A DNA stretch of 64,000 nt, taken from the NCBI GenBank assembly GCA_965153355.1, contig OZ231126.1:14880001-14944000 (forward strand), read 5' to 3'. The stretch is from Flaccisagitta enflata. Its lineage: Eukaryota > Chaetognatha > Sagittoidea > Aphragmophora. The position numbers and the translations under genes are program-made. Of this stretch, positions 26,352 through 37,462 are shown one piece after another; the first letter of the stretch is position 1, and every line of letters starts with the position of its first letter. The notes beneath the pieces were generated by a model, which did not search any database, was not told where the DNA came from, and saw nothing but the letters and a program-made list of their open reading frames with translations.

Positions 26352-28628
26352 TCAACCGCCAGCCTCCGCGACGACGCGGGAAACGCCGGCATGATACGCC
26401 GACACGGGAAGACGATGGCCGGGATCATACATTTGAGACCCTTCACTTCCGGCCTTACCCCTGCCGCCCTTGCCTCCACGATAGGATGGCGCGTCGTCTT
26501 TCCTACTGTGGCGTGGAGGGGGGTTTCTGCCGGAAGGTGGCGCGTGGTTGCTCGACGACGCGGAGTGGCGTTGAGTGCCGGACGTCGAAGGCATTTGTCC
26601 GTCGGACTGAGCGAACTCAGCGCGGACGCGGTCGGCATCCTTCTGCGCGTCGGATAGCAGCTGGGCCATCTGAGCAACCTTTGCGTCATGCTCACCAACA
26701 ACTTACATCCTAAAATTGTATTGTTCGATGAGCTTCCTCGCCAATCTGGCTCTATCCGCGGCGTGATCGGCAGCGTGGATCGCGCGATCCATCGGAGATG
26801 AGTTGGGATAGAATGCCGCCGGAAGAATGTCTACAACCTTTTTAATGTCCTTTGGCCGAGGATGATTTGGCAACTTGATGGCGATGGCCAACATCTTCTC
26901 GGTCAGAAGGTCTTCCGGCGATTGGGGAGGGCGATGTGAAGGAGAAGAAGCGGATGCAGTCGACGTTGACGACCTGTTGGACGTCGACGCATCCCCAGAC
27001 TTCCTTTTTGGACGACGATTTCTCTTCTTTTTGTTGGCGTTTTGCTCCTCTCGTCGCTGTTGGTCGTCGTTGACGGGAGGAGGAGGAGGTGGGGGCAGAT
27101 TTGCAGGCTGCCTCTGCGAAGACCCCCTTGGTTGGGTCCAACTCGTTGTCGTCGTCGTTTGAGTTGGGACACTGATTGGTGAAATGTCACGTGACCGCTG
27201 GCGAGGAGGAGGAGGAGGCCGGGGAGCAGGATCATGCGGCAATCTCGCAGGACCATCCATCACCGTCGATGACAACGATGTGATGCATCCGGCGGTCCAC
27301 CCCTGCTCACCCGACGTCTCTTTCTCTGCACTTCGAGTTTGTAGGATTGCTTCAGTTTTGGCTCGCTCATCGTCTCGGATGATGTTGTGGAGGATCCTGC
27401 GTCACGGGCGTCTGACGCTGATCGCTGCCACTTCCGGTCGAACGCGTGGCCTCCACGATCCGGCAAGCGGCTCCTTCACGTCGTCTTTTCCTCTGATTTG
27501 AGGCCTTTCCACGGGAAATATTCCTCAAAGTTCCATTTCCCATGTCCTGCTCCAATTGATCTGATGTTGATGATTTTACACAATTGAAGCATCTCGCGAG
27601 TTTCAACCGTCGCAATCTCTCCGTCCTCTTCGATTAATGCGTCTCTGGTGATTTGCGTCGGAACATATGCCCTTCGCTCGGCTTGTGGGTGAAGGGCATC
27701 TCTCTCCGCACGTAAGCGACGCTGCATGTCGTGGTACATTGCAGTGTGCTTCCACTCGATGAGGGCGTCGACTTGGGCGTTGCAGATCTTCACCACCTCG
27801 ACTGCTTGTTCCTGCGAGATGGAGGACAGGTCACTGATGTGCGGCGGGATCACCAGCGTCACAATAGGTGATGCTTGAAACGCTTGTGTTGTTTAGCTGC
27901 GGCCGGCGTTACTTGACGTCGACGACTCCACGACCGCCTGCGACGCTCAAGCGGCGGCGGCGGCAGAATTGGGGGAGCAAGAGGAGGAGCAGTAAGTACC
28001 CCTTGGGGGCCTGTAAGGGGCGGGTCGAGCAACCTCCCCGGGAGGAAGTCCCTCTCCCCTTCCGTCATGTTCGTGAGTGTCCATATCATCACCCTCACTG
28101 TCATCCTGAGTTTCGGAGGCCACCGCCACCGCCGCCGCCGCCGCTATCGCCAAAGTCCAAGTTGTTAGGTCATTAAATCTTTGTCGTTTACTTCCTTCTG
28201 CCCGCGTGGCGGCGGGGGCGTCCGTGGCTGGGACCCGACGCGAATCCCCCCATGAGCGCTTCCACTCCCGAAACTGCCGTATCGTAGCTTTCGTTGGCAG
28301 CTTGATTTCTTCTCGCCTTTCTTGCCGCCCGGAGTGCATCGGCGGCGTGACGACGCGCTTCACTGGCGGCGCGCTTGTCGGCGAAGGCGTTGGCATCGAA
28401 CGCGTTGAGGGCCCGAGCAGGAATAGGGTCCGTAACGGTCCACGCACTGGAAGACGAGCTGTTGAAGAGATGGCTGACCCTGTCGATGACGTCATCAGCT
28501 CCTCCAACAGCAGACTGTTGCAACCCGCGAAGCCGACGTTGTTCTCTGAGGGACGCTGCCCTCGACTCCTGCTCCTGCCTCCTCTTCTTCTCCGGTCGTT
28601 CTTCTCTGGAGCCAGGGCCACGGGCGTT
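26352..28628 (-). pseudogene. Decayed gag-like block of a retroelement
   Basis: A GC-rich stretch between AT-rich flanks with coding character in shifting minus-strand frames. Going 5' to 3': a Glu/Arg-rich coiled-coil end (REQRRLRGLQQSAVGG) from about 28600; an Ala/Arg-rich part to 28188; a frame with AVEVVKICNAQVDALIEWKH and RAERDALHPQAERR at 27880-27476; then RILHNIIRDDERAKTEAIL; a Pro-rich basic part; DLLTEKMLAIAIKLPNHPRP with IKKVVDILPAAFYPN down to 26703; one in-frame TAA; and AQMAQLLSDAQKDADRVRAE ending in a basic Arg/Gly-rich tail. At least three frame changes and several stops interrupt it. No zinc knuckle is visible. It is called gag-like because its start duplicates the open frame at 31968-31720, which lies directly behind an LTR and primer-binding site; a multi-exon host gene is the alternative. 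Confidence 0.45.
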
Positions 28629-28794
28629 TTAGAGAGTTTGAGAGCTCTCGGAGAGTTTGAGAGTCTCGGAAAACTCTGCACTCAAAGAGACTCCTCTTAG
28701 CTCACTCCTCTCTGAGAGCTCTCGTTGAAGGAGGCTTTGAGAGTACTTACAAAACCATGTTTCTGCATTGCTATGGTTGCACAAAACCATGTGC

Positions 28795-29317
28795 TTTTTA
28801 GTTGCGCGCTACGCGACTCTACACCCTGCTTTGTCTGTCTGTTGTTCCGTTGGTGCATCAGTCTGTCCGTCCATCGGTCAGTTGGTCCATCACACTTGAT
28901 TTATTTGGGTTTATGCGTTCTTTTGCCTCTCATGTGAATGTTAAAGCTACAATAAATCAAGCAAGTGATGATTTGATTTTTTTAAAAATTACATAGTCAT
29001 TTATATTAGGGATAGAAATAAGATCTATTAACATCAAAATATAAAGTATGGTATATCTGTCTGTCTGTCAGTTTGTCTGTGCATATGTTTATCTTTTCTG
29101 ACTACCATTAATTGATTCTTTAGGTTGGGTTTTTTTTTTGGCAGCAGCCTCGAAGGGGACTAAGTCCTGTAGAACACAAGGGGACTTTTGTTCGTTTGTG
29201 CGTGTGTGCGTGCGTGCGTCCCACCTTAGGCCCTTTTGGGCAGGGGTTGTATTTTAGGTCAACGGACCAAGGGATCAACAAAGCGGGGTGTAGAGTAGCG
29301 TAGCACGTGACTAAAAA
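28795..29317. mobile_element. Head-to-head pair of Helentron-like ends
   Basis: The left end TTTTTAGTTGCGCGCTACGCGACTCTACACCCTGC and the right end GGTGTAGAGTAGCGTAGCACGTGACTAAAAA are inverted versions of the hairpin terminus, so the segment is bounded by two outward hairpins. In between is a short piece of the GCAGCCTCGAAGGGGAC palindromic-element end. Confidence 0.5.
28930..29047. repeat. 118-bp direct repeat, copy 1
   Basis: CATGTGAATGTTAAAGCTAC through CAAAATATAAAGTA recurs at 30641-30759 with about five differences. Confidence 0.85.
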
Positions 29318-29605
29318 TTGTAAGCGAAAGTTGTTGGACTTTGCAATAAATTCTTGTTCTGTGCCTACCTATATAAGCAAATTCGTTGCAATACATGATT
29401 GTTATTTAGTTTTTAGTCATATACTACGCGAGTCTACACCCCCATATGTCGGTTGGTCGGTCACTCGTCTCTTTTTTACTGATTAAGTCCGTCGGTTGGT
29501 CAGTTAGTTGGACAGTAGATCATTCACGCAAACTTTTGAAATGTAAAAAACGGCTGATTCTGATGTATTTCTTCATTCCTATCACCTTTCACGCCTTACT
29601 ACCTT

Positions 29606-29805
29606 CATTTTCATTCATTCACTCATTCATTCAATGAATAATTCATTCAATCATGCATTCAGTCATTCATTCATTCATTCATTCTTACATTTGTTCTTTC
29701 ATTCATTCGTTCATTCATTCATTCATTCATTCGTTCATTCATTCATTTGTCTAGCTCCATTCTTTCATTCATTCGTCTATTCATTCATTCATTTGTTCAT
29801 CTCTT
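29606..29805. repeat. (ATTC)n microsatellite
   Basis: Interrupted ATTC/TTCA tetranucleotide repeat, about 200 bp. The Phe/His/Ser-rich open frame across it is an artefact. Confidence 0.95.
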
Positions 29806-29910
29806 TTACCAAAAATGTCTACTCACAAATTCATAATCACAAAGTGCACTTATTAGCTTGTACTGAATGATTAATAACAATAAAATCAGACTCATTGGTA
29901 TTTCTTATTA

Positions 29911-30405
29911 GGCTGTCTTGGCTTCCAAAGACATCACTTTTGGTCTGAAAAATTATCTTTGTTAAAAACCATAAGCCTAATTATTGTTTTCCATGGAAAC
30001 TGTGACTAAGTGCTTATCTTCAGTTTGACTGCAGATTTGAAATTCTGCAGAAAAAAACTGTTAATTGAAAGTGCTTTCCTTTTCACACATTCCAACAGAA
30101 GGTGCCTGCAAATAAGGGACAAAGTTTGCAAAATTTACCTTTCTCTTTTATTTTTATGTAAAATCGCCGAACTTACTTTTTTTTTTATTTATATCTTTAA
30201 GATGAATTTTGCCAGGATCCCGATGAATATTGAAAAAGGAAAAAGTACTTTCAATTAATAGTTTTTTCTGCAGATTTCAAATCTGCAGTCAAAACAGAGA
30301 TTTAAGCACTTTGAAATTTTTGGTTTCCCATAGGCTGAAGGAAAATTCAAGGTAAGGCAAAGTGACAGTTCAGACCAAAATTGATGCCATTAGCCCAAGA
30401 CAGCC
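29911..30405. mobile_element. Inverted-repeat element with GGCTGTCTTGG ends
   Basis: GGCTGTCTTGGCTTCCAAAG at the left is mirrored by TAGCCCAAGACAGCC at the right, and the arms remain complementary for more than 200 bp (for example CTGCAGATTTGAAATTCTGC near 30030 against 30280). No target duplication could be assigned. Non-coding. Confidence 0.7.
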
Positions 30406-30640
30406 CCACAACAAGAACTACTTGTAGAATTTTGATTTTATTGCTTTTAGTCGTTTAGGTACAAGCTAAGCGCTCTTATTGACCTTAACTTGGCCTTGTT
30501 TGGTGTTTTAAGCTTTTTTTGGTTACTGCCCAGCTGCACCAGCTCGCGACTAGGGTAGTTGTATATCCGGACGAGTTAAGGTCTGACAAAGATTGCTATA
30601 CTACAAACAACAATTTAAAAAGAAAAAAAAGAATTGGGGT

Positions 30641-30759
30641 CATGTGAATGTTACAGCTACAATAAATCAAGCAAGTGATGATTTGATTTTTTTAAAGATT
30701 ACAAAGTCATTTATATTAGGGATAGAAATAAGATCTATTAACGTCAAAATATAAAGTAT
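30641..30759. repeat. 118-bp direct repeat, copy 2
   Basis: Same sequence and orientation as 28930-29047, 1.7 kb away. Confidence 0.85.
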
Positions 30760-30818
30760 ACATACATACAAAGATGACAAAAACAGAACATTTAACAAGC
30801 GATAGTTGATTAACATGA

Positions 30819-31090
30819 ATACCGTATTTTTTCCATTTAGCGCCCCTCTTCCAATTAGCGCCCCCCCCCCCTCTTTTTTCATTAGTGTTACACTTTTCAG
30901 AAAAGATTTTGACAGAAATATTGAGTAAAATGAATAACAAAACACAATAAGCCCTTTTCTCTGACTTTCAAACAGATTCATGCAATAGATATCTTCATTT
31001 TGAGTCAAATTCAGCATTTTGATAGCCTTTCATGAAAAGTTTAGACTGCATGACAGTTCATCTACTATATAAAGAGGGCGCTAAAATCAT
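30819..31090. mobile_element. ATACCG-type MITE, second copy
   Basis: It starts ATACCGTATTTTTTCCATTTAGCGCCCC and near its far side carries AGAGGGCGCTAAAAT. Related to 15417-15772; the right terminus is degraded. Confidence 0.6.
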
Positions 31091-31719
31091 AGGAGAATTT
31101 CAGAACACTTGTTGCTTAGTGGGCTTATATTGTCTTAGTCTTACCCATATTCAATTTTTTTTCAAGATCATTTTTTTCTTGATTGAAAACTAGGTGCCTG
31201 TCACCTCTTAGCTGAAAAGAGAGAAAAAAAATACTCTACTGAATCCTTATTGGATAACCCATTCAGACAAGTATTTTAACCAGCCAAAGCAGGAAAAGAA
31301 ATTAATCAAAGGTAAATAAAACAATTAAAAGAGTGAGGTTCATTATTTCAGATGAGAATTTCGCTAGACATATTAATCGTCAAGATTCATCTCTCATATA
31401 ACAAGTGTATAGTTGATTAACATAAATAATAATCAAACCAACATATAGGACATTTATGACCATAATGCAGTTTTGTGGATATTTTGAAATTTGATTTTCA
31501 TGGTCCATAGAAAGAAAAAAATCATGTTTTGGATAAATCCTAGCCTTCTCTAAATATCACCTGATCATGGTTTTGTCCTGAATTTGCTGCATGATCTCAT
31601 ATTTTGGGTTCAAAAGAGGAGGAGGACTTGGAGGACCTCCTCCAGACCAATGAGACTGCGCTGGAGGAGGAGAATGATTTTGATAATGGTGGAAGCGACA
31701 AAATCATACATATGGTTTG

Positions 31720-31968
31720 GTGGTCCCGACGTTGTTCTCTGAGGGACGCTGCCCTAGACTCCTGCTCCTGCCTCCTCCTCTTCTTCTCCGGATTGTTCTT
31801 CTCTTCCTCCACTTTCCTCTTCTCCTCTTCCACCCTCGCCCTTTCCTCCTCCATCCTCCTCGTCTCCTCCTCATGGTTCCTCACCAACTCGTCCTGGGCA
31901 AGCGCCATTCGCTGCCTCCCCGCTTCGCGGATCTCGTCCGGCGTGCCTTGGTTGTTCTGTTGCGACAT
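31720..31968 (-). pseudogene. gag-like N-terminal fragment of the BEL/Pao element
   Basis: An ATG at 31968 starts MSQQNNQGTPDEIREAGRQR, followed by a long charged coiled coil (EEETRRMEEERARVEEEKRK) and RRQEQESRAASLREQRR. Coding similarity stops at about 31720, where the frame runs into unrelated sequence. The ATG lies about 355 nt behind the primer-binding site, the position expected for gag. Its last 25 or so codons are duplicated at about 28610-28541, where the gag-like sequence resumes. The assignment as gag rests on position and coiled-coil character, not on a recognised gag domain. Confidence 0.5.
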
Positions 31969-32321
31969 GATGGATCTTTACTGCAACAGTTATGCGACGA
32001 TACCGACAAGGGGAAGCTTTTAGCGTAAGATAGTGTAAATGCCTGTTTTTGGAGAAAATTCAGATTTCGAGGTGTAATCAACGGAACAAGGAAGACATAT
32101 TCATTGACATCGAAGGAAGGTTAAATGGTATACGCAAATAAAGAAATAAAGACTCTTCAATCAGCGCCTCAAATGACCTCCACACTCAACAGTCAACGAT
32201 ATGGATAAAACAGAAAAGAACATGAACGAACGAATGCCTCTATATGGTCACTCTATATGGTCAATACGAGATTGAAATGGCATGGCAAAATTTAGATTGT
32301 CAGTCAATCATGCGGACATTC

Positions 32322-32340
32322 TCAACTGACTGGGGCACCA
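32322..32340 (-). other. Primer-binding site of the BEL/Pao element
   Basis: On the minus strand TGGTGCCCCAGTCAGTTGA follows the LTR end directly. Its complement ends ...GGGGCACCA, the form of a tRNA 3' terminus. Confidence 0.6.
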
Positions 32341-32516
32341 TGTACCTCTCTCTCTCTCGCAATCACACACAAAAACATATCAGACAGACCGACTGAGAAA
32401 AAGTAAACAAGACCAAAAAATTCATGAGAGAAAGAAACCCTCATTTCTATGTATAGTCTTTGCAAATAGAAACACTTATGCTTCTCTCTGGTCTACTTTC
32501 TCTCTCTCTCTTCACA
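32341..32516 (-). repeat. Single LTR of the BEL/Pao element
   Basis: On the minus strand it runs from TGTGAAGAGAG to GAGAGGTACA (TG...CA), 176 bp. It starts about 4 nt behind the pol stop codon and ends at the primer-binding site. No second copy was found in the window, so the borders rest on the TG/CA ends and on context only. Confidence 0.5.
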
Positions 32517-32517
32517 C

Positions 32518-35213
32518 TTATCCGTTTTTAATCTGAATCCAGCTCCAACCGGACTCCAATCGGACTATCTTCGACCGATCCTTGAGGACGATCTTGCCGT
32601 CAGGGCGTAGGATCTGTGCTTTCCGGACATGATCACCAGATCCCTCCACTTCGACGACGCGTCCCAAAGACCACTGATGCCGATGAAGCGTCTCGTCAAC
32701 GATGATGACCAATGCATCTTTTTTGATATTCACTTCCGACTTTGTCCATTTGCTCCTTGCGTGCAGCAACTGAAGGTATTCGGCGCGCCATACCTTCCAG
32801 AAGGCGTCGACACGGGCCTGTGCGTTTCTCCATCGGCATCTCGTTCCCACGGCGTCATTTCCGGTCTCTGGAGGGAGAATAGCTGCCGACGAGTGTGAGA
32901 ACGTAGACGGATGCAAGATGTTCACTGCCCAGCGCCGATGTATCTAGGGATCACGTCAAAGGCGTGGAGAGGTCGAAGTGAGAATTCCTTCCACCTCGAT
33001 CACCGCCGTTTGGAAGACGTCGTAATGGAGCACGTGACCGGAAGTGATGGATGCCAAATGTTTTTTGAAAAGGGATACGACCCTTTCCCATACGCCACCG
33101 TAATGAGGAGTCCCAGGAGGAATGAAGTCCCATTGGAGTCCATGCTGTTGCAGAGCCACCGTCGACAACGCGTTCCACGACTGCATCTCCTCCTTCATGA
33201 CGCGATTTGCACCAACCAGGTTAGTGCCACAGTCAGAGATGAACCGACGCACCGTTTGTCGTCTTGCCGCAAATCGAATGATGGCGTTGATCATTGCCTC
33301 TGTGTCCATTTTAAACAACACCTCCACATGCACCGCCCTCGAAACCATGCAGGTAAATACCACTGCCCAGACACCACTGCCCAGACTTTGATCCGCCCTG
33401 CCGTTCAGTTTCACCAGGAAGTGACCCATACAGTCAAGTCCCACCTCCTCAAAGGGCGCTGTTGGAATGAGCCGTCGTTGAGGAAGAGGCGCCATTTGCT
33501 GCTTCATAGGATCTTTGAAGTTCCTTTGGCACGTGACGCAATGGTGGATAACTGTCTTCACCGCTTGGAGACCACGAAGAATCCACACAAAGCGTCGCAG
33601 TTGGCACAAGACGTGTTTTGAGCCCGCGTGGAGATCCTGATGGTGGACGTGGCGAATCAGAGAAGCGACGTTTGGATCCTTCGAAGGGAGAATCATCGGG
33701 TATTTCTCATCATGGCCAATATCCGTGTTTACAAGTCTACTTCCGACGCGCATCGTCCCTTTCTCGTCGACAACCGGATTGTGATGTCGTAGAGTCTTAC
33801 AGATAACTTTGGCGCCGGCGTCGTTAAGCGGCGTCGTTTTTCCCACCGCCTTCAACTTAGTTATCTCTCCGTGGAAATGTTTGAACTGGATTGCGTTGAT
33901 CAAGCGGCGTTGTGCGTCGTACAAATCAGCCATAGATACAGAGTAGGGATTTTGCAGCGTCGTTGCCGCTGTTCTAGTTTTTGCCTTCACCTTCTGTCTC
34001 CATCGCCAGCGCACACATTTCACAATCACGGCGATCAAACGCAATTTCGCCACCCATTCCTGGCGACGAGCGGCCACTGTATAGGCGAACATTTCCTTCT
34101 CCTTTTCCCCTTCCTCTTCTTCCACCGCTCCTGTTGCGACAGCGTTGATTGACGCCTCCGGCGCCGTCGCAATATTCATTGTCGGCCACTCAGATTTGGG
34201 AAGGTAGAGAAACTTTGGACCGAAATGGAAAATGTCCCATTTTTCCTTGTCGCCGGCGTCAATACCCCGCGAACAATAGTCCGCGGGGTTGTTGTCCGTG
34301 TCAACCCATCTCCATTGAGAATCACGTGAGCCGCTATGGATTTTTGAGAGTCGGTTTGCAAAGAAGCTCATGCTTAGACTTATGGTCGAAAATCATCTTC
34401 AGCACAGCCTCTGAATCTGACCAGAGCGTCACCATGTCCTCGGTCACCTTTGGAATCGTTCTCTTGATGAAGAGTTTGAGTTTCACCGCTTTCTCTGCCG
34501 CTGTCATTTTCAACCTCGGCATCAACACCAGGTGCGACGCTTTGACGCATCAAGAGTACACGTGGGCCTTTGCGCACAGGATGGTAACGCGGATTGTTCC
34601 ATCCTCGTCTTCCACCAACCAATAGCTCACTACTCCAAATCCAGGGATGGCGGCGTCGCAGAAGATGTGAACTTCTCGTCGAATGGCCTTCACGATGCCC
34701 CATTCAATATGGCGCTGGATTTCGATTTGGATCAGCAATGGAGTCGCAGAGCATTACCATTTGGCGAAGCGTTTGATCAACGCCTCCTCCATCGTCGAAT
34801 CCCATCCTTTCTTGGAAGCTCTCGTCAACTGGAGGCACCTTCTTCCTTCAAGGGCGCGGGGCGCTGTGAATCCTAGTGGATCATAGTTGTCGGCTTGCAT
34901 GGAGACCAATTCGCGAGGAGTTGTCGCCACCCTCTTACACGCTTCTGGATCGCATCTGAAGATGAAGCAGTCCGTCGACGGCAACCATTGGACCCCAAGA
35001 CTCGTCGCCCCGAGTTTGGCGCCCAAGTCGATTGGGCTACCGCGACATTCGGATCCTCGTCCATCACTTCCACCGCGTTCGACTTCCACTTAGTTAAGGT
35101 AAATCCGCCGCTCTTCATGGCGGCGATGAGATCTTGCTTCAACTGCAGTGCCTCGTCAACTGAATCCGCACTACCAGAGCCGTCATCAACGTAGAAAGCG
35201 CTCATGGAATGCG
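32518..35213 (-). pseudogene. BEL/Pao retrotransposon pol (RT end, A17, RNase H, integrase, DUF5641), decayed
   Basis: Minus-strand order: the reverse transcriptase end with SAFYVDDGSGSADSVDEA and SGGFTLTKWKSN (about 35210-35060); a frame change; the Pao A17-peptidase-like part with LGVQWLPSTDCF and NYDPLGFTAP; an RNase H-like part with HIFCDAAIPGFGVVSYWL and KMTAAEKAVKLKLFIKR; a frame change; and integrase at 34371-32956. Integrase shows a zinc-binding HVHHQDLHAGSKH..CVTCQRN, then GLDCMGHF, SDCGTNLVGA and PPGTPHYGGVWER supplying the D,D,E residues. After further frame damage (about 32955) the C-terminal domain has RVDAFWKVWRAEYLQLLHAR and WSLGRVVEVEG, and ends at 32518. Sequence upstream of YVDD (protease and most of RT) is absent. 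Frame shifts and stops make it non-functional. Confidence 0.9.
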
Positions 35214-35349
35214 AAGAAAATGGCTTGAGTAGCCCCACCCGGCGCTTTTTCCTTTCCAATATAACTAAAAAAGAGTAAACAGCCCTCAGAATGTCACGGG
35301 CATTCAAATTGGAGCAAAGTGGTAGAAAGAAAATGTAAAAATAGAGAAT

Positions 35350-35915
35350 ACAGGGTCAGAGCCACCCTTACTTTGTTAGCTCATATTTTCTCCAAACGAC
35401 CAGGCTTAATGATTCCCAATTTGGGCTCATTTTAAAGAGTAGACAAAGTTCTTTGAAATGAGCCCAAGTTGAGGTCATTTTGTCAATTCGTTTAGACCCA
35501 GTATTGCTCCAAAGTTGATGTAATTTTGAGCAAAAATGGATTTCACTCACCCAACTTTGCAAGCTTATATCTTCTAAACAAATTGAGCGAATTACCTCAA
35601 CTTGGGCTCATTTTAAAGAGCTGCGTCTACTTTTCAAAATGAGCCCAAGTTGAGGTTATTAGCTCGATTCGTTAGGAAGCAGCCTTGCTCCAAAGTTAAT
35701 GTTAGTTTGAGCAAAACATGGATTTCACTTATGCAACTTTGCAAGCTTATATTTTCTAAACGAATTGAGCTAATTACCTCAAATTGAGCTCATTTTAAAG
35801 AGCAGACACAGCTCTTCAATATAAGCACAAGTTCAAGTCATTGGCTCAATTTGTTTGGAAGCAGCATTGCACCAAAGTTTAGGTAAATTCAAGTTAAAAA
35901 TAGATTTCCCCCACT
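35350..35915. repeat. ~182-bp satellite-like tandem repeat, three units
   Basis: GATTTCACTCACCCAACTTTGCAAG at about 35540 recurs at about 35722 and, decayed, at about 35902; GAGCCCAAGTTGAGGT and CTCATTTTAAAGAG recur at the same spacing. Units differ by about 10-25%. The array begins where BEL pol homology ends. Confidence 0.75.
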
Positions 35916-36117
35916 AGTTGGTTTGTAGCTACCAAAACACTTACACGTGTACTATCTAGGAAATAGAAATCTTTCCGCACGTTTCAGTCAATAACTCTTG
36001 TAAAAATCATCTTATTGAGAAAAAATTGGTGACAAAATTGAAGCTCTTCTAATTTGCAAGCCATCTACGCAAACCGCATCTTGCTATCTCAATGGGTTTA
36101 AAAGTTATCTTAAAACA

Positions 36118-36575
36118 ATGGTTCTGTATGTGCATGTTCGCTTACTCATGCATTTTCCAGAAGATTCATCAATGCCAATGGCGGAGAAAGAGAGCTCGGA
36201 TTCCTCTTACACGCCACCGGAATCACGCCATCAAATCGAGATTCTACCACTTAACATGCTGCGAAATGTTTTGATGCAAAAAGATGTCGCAGAATGTATG
36301 ATCAGAGAGCAAATAACGTGCACAATGGCTGTAGCTTTCTTAAGTGCGATAGTTGCAGCATCAGGGGGTAAGGTTGCAAATTATGTTCAGAACGCTGGGA
36401 ATGCCAGTGAGCGAAGGGGGCAGTCGTAAAAAAGATGGCGGAAGCTGAAAAAAGGCACCAAACCCTTTTCCAAGTCGAGTATGGGCCAACGATCTCGCCT
36501 GAGGAGTCTTTCGTGAAATGTCTGAAGTCTCGGTTCAACAAGAGCGAAAAGGACTACAGAAAGGTTTGATCTATG
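36118..36575 (+). pseudogene. Fragment of an unidentified transposon-type protein (part 1)
   Basis: Two plus-strand segments have coding character. The first, within 36176-36429, includes ESRHQIEILPLNMLRNVLMQ and ITCTMAVAFLSAIVAASGGK. After a stop and frame change a second at 36432-36568 reads MAEAEKRHQTLFQVEYGP and EESFVKCLKSRFNKSEKDYR. With 37195-37462 they resemble, from memory only, a dispersed hypothetical protein family in invertebrates. Neither fragment has a catalytic motif I can name. Confidence 0.3.
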
Positions 36576-36689
36576 TGCATTAGTAAGGATGTTGTCTGTC
36601 CTAAATTTGCAATATCACATTTAGCTTTTGGCCTTAATTCATAGATGTTACCCATGCGTGACCAAAATACCAAGTCTTACAGTTGTGTG

Positions 36690-36920
36690 CAAAAAAGTGA
36701 TGCGGGTCACAAACTCGTTGCGGATGGGTAGGCAGGGGCATCCAACTCCCATCCATAGCCCCCCCCCCCCGCCACCAACTTTCATACCCAAAGAGTATCT
36801 AAAACGCTTGATTTACCACTTTTCAACTTGTGCGTTACAGACCGATGAACGGACCAATGGACCAATGGGCCGATGGATAGACAAAGCCTTTAATAGAATT
36901 GCGTGTCCGCAACTTAAAAG
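36690..36920. mobile_element. Helentron-like element, diverged
   Basis: CGTTGCGGATGGGTAGGCAGGGGC near the start and a GACGGACC-type tract ending GACAAAGCCTTTAATAGAAT and TGCGTGTCCGCAACTTAAAAG correspond to the internal and hairpin-end sequence of the family. Confidence 0.5.
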
Positions 36921-36931
36921 ATATTGTTCAA

Positions 36932-37124
<193 letters not shown>

Positions 37125-37194
37125 TTACTTTATACAATTTCCGTAACTCTAAGGCAATCCAATCCAAGCTATTCCAAAAGCCAGATAACGTCAC

Positions 37195-37462
37195 GATGGA
37201 TCCACTGACAGAAACGACCACTTTAATCTCAAGATTAGGACCACAGTCATGGCATTTCTTCGACGCTCGTCAAATAGAAACCGACTGGTTGAGCGAGCCA
37301 GTCTCTACTTGGGCAAACAATCTAGCTTACCAGCAATTTCACAAGTTAGCTCACAATCTGCCGATCTCAAATGATAGCACTGAGAGTGATAGAATGATTA
37401 AAACAACGAGCGACTACTCGAATTTTGGTGCAAAAGAATTTTGGCGCAAAAAACGAGGATGA
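37195..37462 (+). pseudogene. Fragment of an unidentified transposon-type protein (part 2)
   Basis: An open frame directly behind the (CA)n tract has well-mixed coding composition: MDPLTETTTLISRLGPQSWH, then FFDARQIETDWLSEP, LAYQQFHKLAHNLPISNDST and a stop after FWRKKRG. The segment HNLPISNDSTESDRMIKTTSDY recalls a 'VVND..ERGVKLI..Y' motif that I remember from dispersed hypothetical proteins of invertebrates; this was not checked by search. Probably the C-terminal part of a broken transposon gene whose middle was replaced by the microsatellite. Confidence 0.35.

Larger units (their letters stand above)
28629..31719. repeat. Composite of repeats splitting the gag-like sequence
   Basis: This about 3.1-kb block holds a pair of Helentron-like ends (28795-29317), another at about 29416, an (ATTC)n tract, an inverted-repeat element (29911-30405), a 118-bp direct repeat and part of an ATACCG-type MITE. 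Both borders carry the same about 85-bp gag-like sequence (28541-28610 and 31723-31800). Confidence 0.6.

Noticed and set aside
31604-32023. Plus-strand 139-codon open frame with acidic start
   Set aside because: Most of it is antisense to the gag-like coiled coil; the first 35 codons look protein-like but have no recognisable domain.
32911-33621. Plus-strand 236-codon open frame
   Set aside because: It is antisense to the BEL/Pao integrase and has no own motifs.
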